Below, one piece after another: positions 9,116-17,093 of a stretch of DNA of 37,015 nucleotides. How positions within the stretch are numbered: position 1 is the first letter of the stretch; each line of letters starts with the position of its first letter. The notes below the pieces were generated by a model, which did not search any database, was not told where the DNA came from, and saw only the letters and a list, made by a program, of their open reading frames with translations. Origin of the DNA: an uncultured Lachnospiraceae bacterium (lineage in GTDB: Bacteria > Bacillota > Clostridia > Lachnospirales > Lachnospiraceae); NCBI GenBank assembly GCA_949840465.1, contig CATKXE010000027.1, positions 1 through 37,015 of the forward strand, given 5' to 3'. The position numbers and the translations under genes are program-made.

Positions 9116-9227
9116 TCTGGAAAAACATCAAGGAGAAGGAAAGAACAAAAACAGCAGATAACAAAAAGCAAATCAGCCGGTTATTTCCTGTAGTTCTTTG
9201 AATCCGATAAAGAAAGGAATATATACC

Positions 9228-9926
9228 ATGCTGGAGATTCAGGAATTGAGCAAATCATATGGAAAGCATCTGGCGGTTGACCGGGTCAGCTTTTTCGTGC
9301 CGGACGGACAGGTGGGGATCCTGCTTGGCCCAAACGGTGCGGGAAAATCTACGATCATTAAAAGTATTGCAGGACTTTTGCGGTATCAGGGAAGGATTGG
9401 GATTCAGGGAATTTCTTCCAGGACGTTGGAGGCAAAAAAGATATTTGGCTATGTGCCGGAGATACCTGCCATGTTCGATGCATTGACGGTTCAGGAGCAT
9501 ATCGACTATATTCGGAAGGCGTATGGCAGTTCCATTACCGACGAGGAGGCGCATGCCCTTCTGGAACGCTTTGAATTGGAGGATAAGCGGGAGAAGCTGG
9601 GCAATGAACTGTCGAAAGGGATGATGCAGAAGGTAAGTATCTGCTGTGCCCTTGCCATCAAGCCAAAAGTGATGCTTCTGGATGAGCCGATGGTAGGCCT
9701 GGATCCGCAGGCCATCAAGGAACTGAAAAAGGTAGTTTTGGAATTGAGGGATCAGGGAGTGACCGTGCTGATCAGCACCCATATGCTGGAAATGGTAGAA
9801 GAGCTATGGGATGTTATGTTTGTGATGGAAAAAAGCCATATCATCGGCTCTTACCGGAAAGCGGATGTGGGGGAGAAGGATCTGGACGATCTGTTCTTTG
9901 AGATGACAGGCGGTGGCGAATCATGA
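9228..9926 (+). CDS. ABC transporter ATP-binding protein
   Basis: A 232-residue ATPase subunit of an ABC-2-type exporter. Walker A is GPNGAGKST (residues 34-42). The signature loop is LSKGMMQK, a common variant of LSGGQ in exporters with separate permeases. Walker B is VMLLDEPMVGLDP and the switch histidine is in STHMLEM. The ATG at 9228 follows AGAAAGGAA at good spacing and gives the standard MLEIQELSKSYG start. A TTG at 9198 would add ten residues without support. It overlaps the permease gene by four bases (ATGA), so the two form one transporter. Substrate is unknown. Confidence 0.92.
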   Translation: MLEIQELSKSYGKHLAVDRVSFFVPDGQVGILLGPNGAGKSTIIKSIAGLLRYQGRIGIQGISSRTLEAKKIFGYVPEIPAMFDALTVQEHIDYIRKAYGSSITDEEAHALLERFELEDKREKLGNELSKGMMQKVSICCALAIKPKVMLLDEPMVGLDPQAIKELKKVVLELRDQGVTVLISTHMLEMVEELWDVMFVMEKSHIIGSYRKADVGEKDLDDLFFEMTGGGES

Positions 9927-11500
9927 AAGCATTAGTGTATCTCACATGGCGGTCTTTTGTAAATAATGTGAAGCGGGCCGTGAAAAAACCAGTCAGTTTG
10001 ATTTTGATGATATTTTTGGGCGTATACATGGTTTATGTGGCCTTTTTGATGGGTAGACTGGCGATGGAACTGCGGTTTGATTCCGTGCAGGGTCTGGTGA
10101 TCCTGATCTCCATCTGGACCATCTATGTGTTTCTGACAAATTTTATCGGTTATTCGTCGAGAAAGGGCGTCATTTTCCGTCCGGGACATGCGCACTTTGT
10201 ATTTCCAGCCCCCATCGGCCCCAAGCTGATCCTTGTGTACAGTGCGTGGATGAATTATATAATGTCGGTTGTAGTAAACTTGCTGTTTGTATTGGCCGGA
10301 CTGACGGTTTTTGGGGTGGAACCATGGCGGATGGTTCTGTTTTTTGCAGTGGGCAGCGTGTTGGAACTGCTTCTGGAGGGGAGCCTTATGGTATTCTTGT
10401 ATACAAACGAGAGCCTTCCGAGAGGCGTATTAAAAGGGCTGTGCAATGCAATCAAAGTGTTTCTTGCGGCAGTGTCCTTGTTTTTTGTATGGTATTTTTA
10501 TCAAAACGGGTTTACATTGGAGACAGCCTCTGCATTTTTTGACTGGCCCGGCCTGCAGATGGTTCCTGTGGTAGGATGGAACATTGCTGCTTACCGGCTG
10601 ATCTTGCTGGGGGCAGATAAGTTGAATGTGGCCTGCTCAATTTTCTATGTATTGACTGTGGCAGGCATGTTTTTTGCCGCGTGGAGAATGAAATGTGAAG
10701 GCGAATACTTTGAAGACGCCGCAAAATTCGCAGATGATTATGCAGAAATGCGCAGGAAGAAAAACAGTGGAGAAATGGTCACCGGCATAGGGGAGAAGAA
10801 GAAAAAATTCCGCCGGATATCCGGTGATTATCAGGCCAGCGGGGCAAAAGCGGTATTTTACCGTCAGCTTTTGGAATATAAGAAGGAGCGTTATTTTATA
10901 TTTTCAAAGATGACCCTTTTAGGACTTGCGGTGTCGTTGATCCTCGCATTTGCCCTTCGGGAAAATGCGGCGGAGACCGGAGTGCCGCAGATGTTTATGT
11001 TGGGGATTTTGGCGTATATGACGCTGGTATTTTCAGGAGTCGCGGGAAAATGGGAGTCCGAGCTGAAAAGCCCTTATCTGTTTTTGATACCGGATACGCC
11101 TTTTCGGAAATTGTGGTATGCAACTTTGATGGAGCATGTGAAGGCTCTGGTGGACGGGCTTTTATTTTGCCTTCCCATGGGGGTGATGTGGAAAATTCCG
11201 CCGATTCTTGTGGTGCAGGCCGTCCTGATCTATATGGTGCTTCAGGCCAACAAGATGTATACCAAGGTCGTTGTCCAGTGTATTGTGGGAGATTTTCTTG
11301 GGAAAACCGTGCAGGAGCTGCTGCGCCTTTTCATTCAGATGTTCCTTATCGGTATCGGCATAGCCGCGGCGGCTGCAGTGGGGATGCTTATAGATTTAAA
11401 TTGGGTCTTCCCAATCATCCTGATTTATAGTATGATAGTAACCATGCTCATAGGGGCGCTGGCTTCGATCCGGTTTGACTCTATGGAGCAGATAGACTGA
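9923..11500 (+). CDS. ABC exporter permease (large ABC-2-like membrane protein)
   Basis: A 525-residue integral membrane protein. It has an N-terminal membrane segment right after a basic stretch (VKRAVKKPVSLILMIFLG), further helices to about residue 265, a charged cytoplasmic stretch rich in Lys/Glu (about 275-315, with EMRRKKNSGEMV), and a second group of helices to the C-terminus. This resembles the clostridial 'putative ABC exporter' proteins that pair with a lone ATPase. Its start overlaps the ATPase stop. No immunity, peptide or regulatory gene nearby hints at the cargo. Confidence 0.8.
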   Translation: MKALVYLTWRSFVNNVKRAVKKPVSLILMIFLGVYMVYVAFLMGRLAMELRFDSVQGLVILISIWTIYVFLTNFIGYSSRKGVIFRPGHAHFVFPAPIGPKLILVYSAWMNYIMSVVVNLLFVLAGLTVFGVEPWRMVLFFAVGSVLELLLEGSLMVFLYTNESLPRGVLKGLCNAIKVFLAAVSLFFVWYFYQNGFTLETASAFFDWPGLQMVPVVGWNIAAYRLILLGADKLNVACSIFYVLTVAGMFFAAWRMKCEGEYFEDAAKFADDYAEMRRKKNSGEMVTGIGEKKKKFRRISGDYQASGAKAVFYRQLLEYKKERYFIFSKMTLLGLAVSLILAFALRENAAETGVPQMFMLGILAYMTLVFSGVAGKWESELKSPYLFLIPDTPFRKLWYATLMEHVKALVDGLLFCLPMGVMWKIPPILVVQAVLIYMVLQANKMYTKVVVQCIVGDFLGKTVQELLRLFIQMFLIGIGIAAAAAVGMLIDLNWVFPIILIYSMIVTMLIGALASIRFDSMEQID

Positions 11501-11594
11501 AGAGAGCGCCGGTATATGCACAGGTTCCCTGTCTGCAGTGCAGGCGCTTCGGGAACATATAGTAGGGAACTCAATGTCAAAGGAGGTAATAGAA

Positions 11595-12071
11595 ATGTTG
11601 AATGATAATTTTGTGACATTGGAAATTGGAAAGGCCAAAAATATTGCATTGGTTGCCCATGACGGCAAAAAGGCTGAACTGGTGGAATGGTGTGATGCGA
11701 ATAAAGATATTCTGAAGAGCCATTTTTTATGCGGAACCGGAACTACCGCGAAGCTGATCGCAGAGAAGACCGGTCTGCCGGTAAAAGGATACTGCAGCGG
11801 CCCGTTGGGAGGCGACCAGCAGATCGGCGCGAAAATCGTGGAGGGCAAGATTGATTTCATGATCTTTTTGTGGGATCCGCTGGAAGCACAGCCCCATGAT
11901 CCGGATGTGAAGGCGCTGTTGCGTATTGCGGTGGTATATGACATCCCCATTGCAAATAATCTGGCAACGGCTGATTTTATGCTCAGTTCCAGATACATGA
12001 GCGAGCCTTACAGCCGGAAGGTGGAAAACTTCAACAGGACCATTCAGGAACGTGTGGAGCAGATGAAGTAG
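11595..12071 (+). CDS. mgsA: Methylglyoxal synthase
   Basis: A 158-residue enzyme that converts dihydroxyacetone phosphate to methylglyoxal and phosphate, a bypass of lower glycolysis under phosphate shortage. Visible motifs are IALVAHDGKK, the phosphate-binding GTGTTAKLI, the catalytic Asp in GGDQQIGAKI (Asp74, matching E. coli Asp71), and FLWDPLEAQPHDPDV with His101 (matching His98). Length fits (E. coli 152). ATG at 11595 is set by AAAGGAGGTAATAGAA directly upstream. A longer frame from 11538 has no ribosome binding site and adds non-family residues. Confidence 0.96.
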   Translation: MLNDNFVTLEIGKAKNIALVAHDGKKAELVEWCDANKDILKSHFLCGTGTTAKLIAEKTGLPVKGYCSGPLGGDQQIGAKIVEGKIDFMIFLWDPLEAQPHDPDVKALLRIAVVYDIPIANNLATADFMLSSRYMSEPYSRKVENFNRTIQERVEQMK

Positions 12072-12110
12072 ATTTTTCAAAACATTTTTAAAACAGGCTT
12101 TAGAAAATCA

Positions 12111-12139
12111 TTGACACGGAGGAAACTCCGTGTTAAACT
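12111..12139 (+). promoter_or_regulatory. Promoter with a perfect dyad in the spacer, upstream of the sodium symporter
   Basis: TTGACA (12111-12116), a 17-base spacer, then TAAACT (12134-12139). The spacer holds a perfect 8-bp inverted repeat, ACACGGAG-gaaa-CTCCGTGT (12114-12133). A dyad between -35 and -10 is the arrangement used by MerR-family regulators, though those usually have 19-20 bp spacers (reading AACTAT at 12136 as -10 gives 19). It could instead act as a transcript hairpin ending the mgsA message, but no T run follows. Confidence 0.55.
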
Positions 12140-12148
12140 ATGCCGTAG

Positions 12149-12185
12149 CTGCTTTAACACTTTAAAGTGTTACGCTTTAAAGCAG
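12149..12185. promoter_or_regulatory. Nested palindrome in the symporter leader
   Basis: A 16-bp perfect palindrome AACACTTTAAAGTGTT (12155-12170) lies inside a longer inverted repeat CTGCTTTAA ... TTAAAGCAG. It sits about 15-45 bases downstream of the dyad promoter, in the expected leader of the symporter transcript. It may be an operator or an RNA hairpin. Confidence 0.5.
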
Positions 12186-12302
12186 ATTAGCAAGAAATGA
12201 TATGCCGCTGCGGCGCGGTATATACGAAAGTACCTCAAAAAGCGATTTCACCGTATTGAATTGCATTTTCGGGGATTCTAAAAAGAAATGAGGATGAGGA
12301 AT

Positions 12303-13832
12303 ATGATAGTGAAACTGATTCTGTTGTTTGTATTTTTTGCGGTGATGGTATCCGTAGGGCTATACTCCCGCAGGCATGCATCCAGTGTAGACGGATTCGT
12401 TCTGGGCGGCCGTTCCGTAGGGCCGTGGCTGACGGCGTTTGCATACGGTACCTCCTATTTTTCGGCGGTGGTATTCGTGGGGTATGCCGGGCAGTTCGGA
12501 TGGAAATACGGAATTGCGTCCACCTGGATCGGCCTGGGCAATGCCGTTATCGGAAGCCTTCTTGCATGGGTGGTGTTAGGAAGAAGGACGAAGGTCATGA
12601 CACAGTATTTAAACTCCAAGACCATGCCGGATTTCTTTGGGGAGAGGTTTGGAAGCGATGCGCTGAAAGTAACGGCTTCCCTGATCGTATTTATTTTTTT
12701 GATCCCTTATACGGCTTCTGTGTATAACGGGCTGTCCCGTCTGTTTGGGATGGCGTTTAATATCCCTTATACGATCTGTGTGGTCGTGATGGCAGTATTT
12801 ACGGCAATTTATGTGATTTTGGGCGGTTATATGGCCACAGCCATTAATGACTTTATTCAGGGAATCATCATGCTGGTGGGGATTGTGGCGGTGATCGGCG
12901 CAGTCCTGAGCGGGAAAGGCGGATTTTTAAATGCTTTGCAGACCATGGCGCAGATTCCAAGTGATGTACCTGTCACTCAGGGACAGCCGGGAGCGTTTAC
13001 TTCCTTTTTCGGACCGGATCCGATGAACCTTCTGGGGGTAGTGATCCTGACTTCTTTAGGAACCTGGGGGCTGCCGCAGATGATTGGAAAGTTCTATGCG
13101 ATTAAGGATGAAAAGTCCATCAATACAGGAACCGTCATCTCTACCCTCTTTGCGGTGGTGGTATCCGGAGGCTGCTATTTTCTGGGCGGTTTCGGAAGAT
13201 TGTTTGACAATCCGTCCATTTATAATGAAGAGACGGGGGCGGTGATTTTTGACAGCATTATCCCTTATATGCTGTCCACCCTGCCGGATATCCTGATCGG
13301 AGTGGTGGTGGTGCTGGTATTGTCCGCATCCATGTCCACCCTGTCCTCTCTTGTTTTGACGTCCAGCTCTACCATGACGCTGGATCTTCTGAAAGACCGT
13401 GTGCTGAAAAATATGGATGAGAAAAAGCAGGTCGTGACCATGCAGATATTGATTGTATTCTTTATTGTAGTTTCTGTTGTGATCGCGCTGAATCCGCCTA
13501 CTTTTATCGCGCAGCTTATGGGAATCTCCTGGGGGGCGCTGGCAGGCGCGTTCCTTGCGCCGTTCCTTTACGGCCTGTACTGGAAGGGCGTGACCAGGGC
13601 TGCGGTGTGGGCAAGCTTTGTGTCAGGCGTGGGGATCACGGTATCCAATATGTTCATCGGGTATATTGCTTCCCCGATCAACGCCGGGGCAATCGCAATG
13701 CTAGCAGGTCTGGCGGTAGTGCCTGTTGTGAGTCTGGCGACCCCGAAGGTGAATAAAGAAAAAGTGGATCAGATCTTTACATGCTATGACGAGAAAGTAA
13801 CGATCACCAAGAAACGTTCTCTGGAAGCATAG
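12303..13832 (+). CDS. Sodium:solute symporter family protein
   Basis: A membrane protein of 509 residues in the SSS family (PutP/PanF-like, LeuT fold), coupling Na+ influx to solute uptake. It has a short N-terminal helix, then RRHASSVDGFVLGGRSVGPWLTA-type sequence, where the family has its conserved loop before TM2, and about 13 helices to a charged tail. I chose ATG 12303 because an AGGA at 12291-12294 lies 8 bases upstream. ATG 12288 is in frame but poorly supported and adds only MRMRN. Upstream lie a dyad-containing promoter and a nested palindrome, so it is probably regulated. The substrate could be a sugar, sugar acid, amino acid or carboxylate. It lies about 1.8 kb from the sugar operon, past the tRNA and lacI genes. 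Confidence 0.85.
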   Translation: MIVKLILLFVFFAVMVSVGLYSRRHASSVDGFVLGGRSVGPWLTAFAYGTSYFSAVVFVGYAGQFGWKYGIASTWIGLGNAVIGSLLAWVVLGRRTKVMTQYLNSKTMPDFFGERFGSDALKVTASLIVFIFLIPYTASVYNGLSRLFGMAFNIPYTICVVVMAVFTAIYVILGGYMATAINDFIQGIIMLVGIVAVIGAVLSGKGGFLNALQTMAQIPSDVPVTQGQPGAFTSFFGPDPMNLLGVVILTSLGTWGLPQMIGKFYAIKDEKSINTGTVISTLFAVVVSGGCYFLGGFGRLFDNPSIYNEETGAVIFDSIIPYMLSTLPDILIGVVVVLVLSASMSTLSSLVLTSSSTMTLDLLKDRVLKNMDEKKQVVTMQILIVFFIVVSVVIALNPPTFIAQLMGISWGALAGAFLAPFLYGLYWKGVTRAAVWASFVSGVGITVSNMFIGYIASPINAGAIAMLAGLAVVPVVSLATPKVNKEKVDQIFTCYDEKVTITKKRSLEA

Positions 13833-13848
13833 GGAATTACATAAAACG

Positions 13849-13895
13849 GCGTACAGGATAGTTCAGACAGTTCCCTCTGAAGTGATCCTGTATGC
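13849..13895 (+). terminator. Two-tier hairpin after the sodium symporter
   Basis: An 11-bp outer stem (13849-13859 with 13885-13895, one G-T pair) encloses a second stem TTCAGA/TCTGAA (13862-13867 with 13876-13881). A short T run follows. It lies 17 bases after the symporter stop. A separate CCCCGCC/GGCGGGG hairpin (13910-13930) follows directly. Confidence 0.6.
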
Positions 13896-14054
13896 TTTCC
13901 CGACAGGATCCCCGCCGTAATCAGGCGGGGAAGCTTGCAGACTCAGAGAAGTATTGCAGATTATTCTTGAGCTTTTGGATTTATATCCATATTTTCAGAA
14001 AATTCAACTGCGATATGCCTTGTTTTTAATCTTTAATTTTTTTGAGATTTTTAC

Positions 14055-14083
14055 TTGCTTTTTTTGGAACCGGGTATTATAAT
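14055..14083 (+). promoter_or_regulatory. Promoter of the tRNA-Gly gene
   Basis: TTGCTT (14055-14060), 17 bases, then TATAAT (14078-14083). The -10 ends 9 bases before the mature tRNA 5' end, so the primary transcript has almost no leader. Confidence 0.75.
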
Positions 14084-14092
14084 TATAGTTGT

Positions 14093-14163
14093 GCAGATAT
14101 AGTTCATTGGTAGAATGCTAGCTTCCCAAGCTGGAGAGGCGGGTTCGATTCCCGTTATCTGCT
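14093..14163 (+). tRNA. tRNA-Gly (anticodon CCC)
   Basis: A 71-base cloverleaf. The acceptor arms GCAGATA and TATCTGC pair fully. There is a D arm with TTCATTGGTAGAA, an anticodon arm GCTAG-CTTCCCAA-GCTGG type with anticodon CCC, and a T arm GCGGGTTCGATTCCCGT. The discriminator base is T and CCA is not encoded. It stands alone with its own promoter and terminators. Reads the GGG codon. Confidence 0.95.
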
Positions 14164-14165
14164 CT

Positions 14166-14186
14166 GTAAAAAACCGTCGGTTTTAC
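14166..14186 (+). terminator. Short hairpin after tRNA-Gly
   Basis: AAAACC-gtc-GGTTTT (14170-14175 with 14179-14184) three bases after the tRNA, extending to GTAAAA/TTTTAC. A small terminator-like stem; the large repeat at 14210-14266 may be the main stop. Confidence 0.45.
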
Positions 14187-14209
14187 TGGACTTCCATTAT
14201 TTGTAAAAT

Positions 14210-14266
14210 CATAAACCTATAAAAAAGCTGTCAGATTATATTTGGCAGCTTTTTTATAGGTTTATG
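14210..14266. terminator. Bidirectional terminator, perfect 21-bp inverted repeat
   Basis: Arms 14210-14230 and 14246-14266 are perfectly complementary over 21 bp and include an A6/T6 run. The stem can extend into the 15-base loop with TGTCA/TGGCA-type pairs. It sits between the tRNA gene (+) and the end of the LacI-type gene (-), so it can stop transcription from both sides. Confidence 0.85.
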
Positions 14267-14358
14267 TATTTTTAGCCATCTATTGTGCTGTTTCGGGCGA
14301 AGCCGCTTTCCATCTACCATGGGTATGAGGCTTTCCATCTCAAGGAAAATCAGTTCCA

Positions 14359-15369
14359 TTATCTGCGCACAGAGTGTCTCAGAACCAGCTCCGTGCCAAG
14401 CCGGATCTTCGCGGGCGGCGTATTGGGTTCATGGAGCCTTTTCATCAGGCGCGAGACGGCAATCTCTCCCATAGAATGCTTATGCACATGGATAGTAGTC
14501 AGCGAAGGCTCAATTACCGTGCAGAACGGGACATCGTCAAACCCGATGATCGACACATCCTCCGGTATCCGGTATCCCATTTTTTTGAACGCTTTTACAG
14601 CCCCGATAGCGATCCAGTCATTGTCTGCAAAATAAGCGGATGTAATGGGCAGTCCTTTTTTCAGCAGTTCCATCATATCTGTATATGCTCCGTCCACAGA
14701 CGGCGGAAGGTGGTGGACAATGGAACCCGAAGCGGACATGCCATGGGTATGGACAGCCTTGAAAAATCCTTCCTCCCGCTCGTTGAAATTGCTGATGGGA
14801 TAGAAAGAATGCAGGTATCCCGGCTGTATCCCGGTATGCTTGATCAGGAAGCTTGCAGCCTGGAACGCCCCCAGTACATTGTCCATCAGGACGCAGTCGC
14901 AGGATACGCCTTCCATGGAGGTATCCAGCAGGATGACCGGAAAGGGAAGGTGGGAAAAGTGTTTGTAGTCCTCGCCGGTCATCTCTGTGCCCAGAAGGAT
15001 CATCCCCACACAGTCCGAAAACTGGATTTCCTCAATCTCCCGGGCAAGTTCCCCGTCTTCATATAAATACGTAATCTTCAGCCGGTATTCTTCCCTTTTG
15101 CATCCCTCGGAGATTCCCTCCGATACCTCAGAAAAAAACGGGGTGTCCCCTACAACAGCGCCGTGTTTTTTATAAATGCAGAAATACACGGTGCCGGAAG
15201 TCCGTTTCTTTTCGGAGATCCTTGTAAAATCATAACCATATTTTTCAGCGGCTTCCAGTACCAGCTTTCTTGTTTCCGTACTCACGCCGGGCTTACCGTT
15301 TAAGGCAATGCTTACTGCGGCGGCAGACAAATTCAGTTTTGCGGCAAGTTCTTTGGCTGTTATTCTCAT
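14359..15369 (-). CDS. LacI-family transcriptional regulator
   Basis: A 336-residue repressor. The N-terminal helix-turn-helix reads ITAKELAAKLNLSAAAVSIA, followed by the hinge GVSTETRKLVLEAAEKYGYD. A periplasmic-binding-like sugar sensor fills the rest, with typical IGFDDVPFCTVIEPSLTTI near the C-terminus. ATG at 15369 follows AAGGAGAAAACAA. A longer frame from 15435 adds 22 residues ahead of the HTH, which the family lacks. It is divergent from the isomerase/transketolase/kinase operon 311 bases away and is the obvious candidate regulator of it. The effector is probably the sugar or sugar phosphate of that pathway. Confidence 0.92.
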   Translation of the reverse strand: MRITAKELAAKLNLSAAAVSIALNGKPGVSTETRKLVLEAAEKYGYDFTRISEKKRTSGTVYFCIYKKHGAVVGDTPFFSEVSEGISEGCKREEYRLKITYLYEDGELAREIEEIQFSDCVGMILLGTEMTGEDYKHFSHLPFPVILLDTSMEGVSCDCVLMDNVLGAFQAASFLIKHTGIQPGYLHSFYPISNFNEREEGFFKAVHTHGMSASGSIVHHLPPSVDGAYTDMMELLKKGLPITSAYFADNDWIAIGAVKAFKKMGYRIPEDVSIIGFDDVPFCTVIEPSLTTIHVHKHSMGEIAVSRLMKRLHEPNTPPAKIRLGTELVLRHSVRR

Positions 15370-15406
15370 TTGTTTTCTCCTTGCAGGGGGCGTTGAATCC
15401 ATATTT

Positions 15407-15435
15407 ATTATGCCTGTTTTGGAGATATAATGCAA
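15407..15435 (-). promoter_or_regulatory. Promoter of the LacI-type gene
   Basis: Read on the minus strand: TTGCAT (15435-15430), 17 bases, CATAAT (15412-15407). Transcription would start about 35 bases before the start codon. Confidence 0.5.
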
Positions 15436-15680
15436 GAAAGAACTTTCAAAATCATCTTAATTTTGACCTGCTTGAAACCGCTGACCGGGAATCAGACAAC
15501 AGGTTCCCGGCCTTATTTTTCATCCTGGAATTTAGTAAAAATTTAGTTAAAAATACTGAATTTTAAGATGTAATTTAGAAAATATTGTCCTATGATTAGG
15601 AACAAGAAAAGTTCATAAAAATGCTGCCGCAAGGTCTCAGACCTGTGCGCAGGCGGATTCAAGAAACGGAGGAAAAACAC
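15436..15680. promoter_or_regulatory. Control region between lacI and the sugar operon
   Basis: No gene is seen here. It holds a hairpin CCGGGAA/TTCCCGG (15485-15491 with 15504-15510) followed by CCTTATTTTT, which looks like a terminator or attenuator on the + strand. It also holds an A/T-rich stretch with an imperfect inverted repeat AATTTAGTA ... TACTGAATT (about 15530-15562) that could be a repressor site. A possible -10 TATGAT lies near 15590 without a convincing -35. Confidence 0.4.
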
Positions 15681-17093
15681 ATGGTAAAGATCAAGCTAGG
15701 TTACGCGCCTACCAGGCGAAGCATTTTCAGCGCCCCGGACGCAATAAAATACCGCGGGCTGACGGCGGATCGTTTAAAAGAACTGGGCATTGATTTCGTG
15801 GACATCACGGACATCAACGAAGAGGGTCTGCTCTACAATGACGAAGACCGCATTCAGATTGCAGAAAAGTTTAAACGGGAAAAAATCGACGGCCTTTTCC
15901 TGCCGCACTGTAATTTCGGCACAGAATTTGAATGTGCAAGGCTGGCAAAGGATCTGGACGTGCCGGTACTCTTGTGGGGGCCGCTGGACGAACGGCCGGA
16001 AGAAGACGGCACCAGGCTTCGGGACACCCAGTGCGGATTATTTGCAACCGGAAAAGTACTTCGCCGGTTCAACGTGCCCTTTACCTATATGACCAACTGC
16101 CGCTTAAACGATCCGGTCTTTGAGAGAGGGATTCGGGATTTTATGGCGGTCTGTAATGTGGTAAAGACGTTCCGGAACATCCGTATTTTACAGATATCCA
16201 CCAGACCCTATGAGTTTTGGTCCACCATGTGCAATGAAGGGGAACTTCTGGAGAAATTCAACATCCAGCTCACGCCGATTCCCATGCCGGAGCTGACGGA
16301 TGAGATGAAAAAGGCAAAAGAAGAGGGCAGCGAGGTTGCGGAAGTCATCAAATATTGCCGGGAAAATATGGAAATCTGTGTTAAGGACAAGGAATTGGAA
16401 AATGTAGCGGCTCTGAAGGTGGCGATGAAGCGTCTGGTGAGCAAATATGGCTGCCAGGCGGCGGCAATCCAGTGTTGGAACCAGCTCCAGTCGGAGATCG
16501 GCATTATGCCCTGCGCGGCAAACGCGCTCATGAATGAGGAAGGAATCCCGGTGGTCTGCGAGACAGACATCCACGGAGCAGTGACCGCCCTGATTACAGA
16601 GGCGGCAGGCTTAGGAGAGAAAAGAAGCTTCTTTGCAGACTGGACCATCCGCCATCCGGATGTGGCAAACGGGGAGCTTTTGCAGCACTGCGGGCCATGG
16701 CCTGTCTCTGTGGCAAAAGAGACGCCGAAGATTACATACCCGCTGGCATTTGACCATCCGGGCAGCATCACCGCGGAGGCACGGCACGGGAAAGTGACGC
16801 TGGTAAGATTTGACGGCGACCATGGAGAATATTCCCTCCTTCTGGGAAATGCCAAAGGGATCGACGGCCCCAGGGGGATGGGGACCTATCTCTGGGTGGA
16901 AGTGGACAACATCAAACGTCTGGAGGCAAAGATCGTGGAAGGGCCGTACATCCACCACTGTGTAGGGATCCATGAAAACGTCGTGCCGGTGTTGTATGAA
17001 GCATGTAAATATATGGGAATCACGCCGGATCTGTATGATCCGATCGAGGAAGACGTAAAAGCATATCTGAGAGGAGAGGATGTTACATTATGA
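15681..17093 (+). CDS. L-fucose/L-arabinose isomerase-like sugar isomerase
   Basis: A 470-residue protein of the fucose/arabinose isomerase fold, which interconverts aldoses and ketoses using a bound divalent metal. Family features are LFLPHCNFGTEFECARLAKD in the N-terminal Rossmann-like half, a CWNQLQ segment, then VVCETDIHGAVTALITEAAG and LLQHCGPWP, where the metal-binding Glu/Asp and His residues of this fold lie. ATG 15681 is set by GGAGG 8-10 bases upstream and by the start VKIKLGYAPTRR; a longer frame from 15621 has no such site. It is the first gene of an operon with a split transketolase and an FGGY kinase. That context points to isomerising an aldose whose ketose is phosphorylated and then split by transketolase, for example D-apiose to D-apulose. 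True fucose isomerases are longer (about 590), so fucose itself is unlikely. Confidence 0.8.
   Translation: MVKIKLGYAPTRRSIFSAPDAIKYRGLTADRLKELGIDFVDITDINEEGLLYNDEDRIQIAEKFKREKIDGLFLPHCNFGTEFECARLAKDLDVPVLLWGPLDERPEEDGTRLRDTQCGLFATGKVLRRFNVPFTYMTNCRLNDPVFERGIRDFMAVCNVVKTFRNIRILQISTRPYEFWSTMCNEGELLEKFNIQLTPIPMPELTDEMKKAKEEGSEVAEVIKYCRENMEICVKDKELENVAALKVAMKRLVSKYGCQAAAIQCWNQLQSEIGIMPCAANALMNEEGIPVVCETDIHGAVTALITEAAGLGEKRSFFADWTIRHPDVANGELLQHCGPWPVSVAKETPKITYPLAFDHPGSITAEARHGKVTLVRFDGDHGEYSLLLGNAKGIDGPRGMGTYLWVEVDNIKRLEAKIVEGPYIHHCVGIHENVVPVLYEACKYMGITPDLYDPIEEDVKAYLRGEDVTL

Noticed and set aside
14285..15066. Open frames of 116 and 230 codons on the plus strand
   Set aside because: They are antisense to the LacI-type regulator, which has a clear HTH and a sensor domain.
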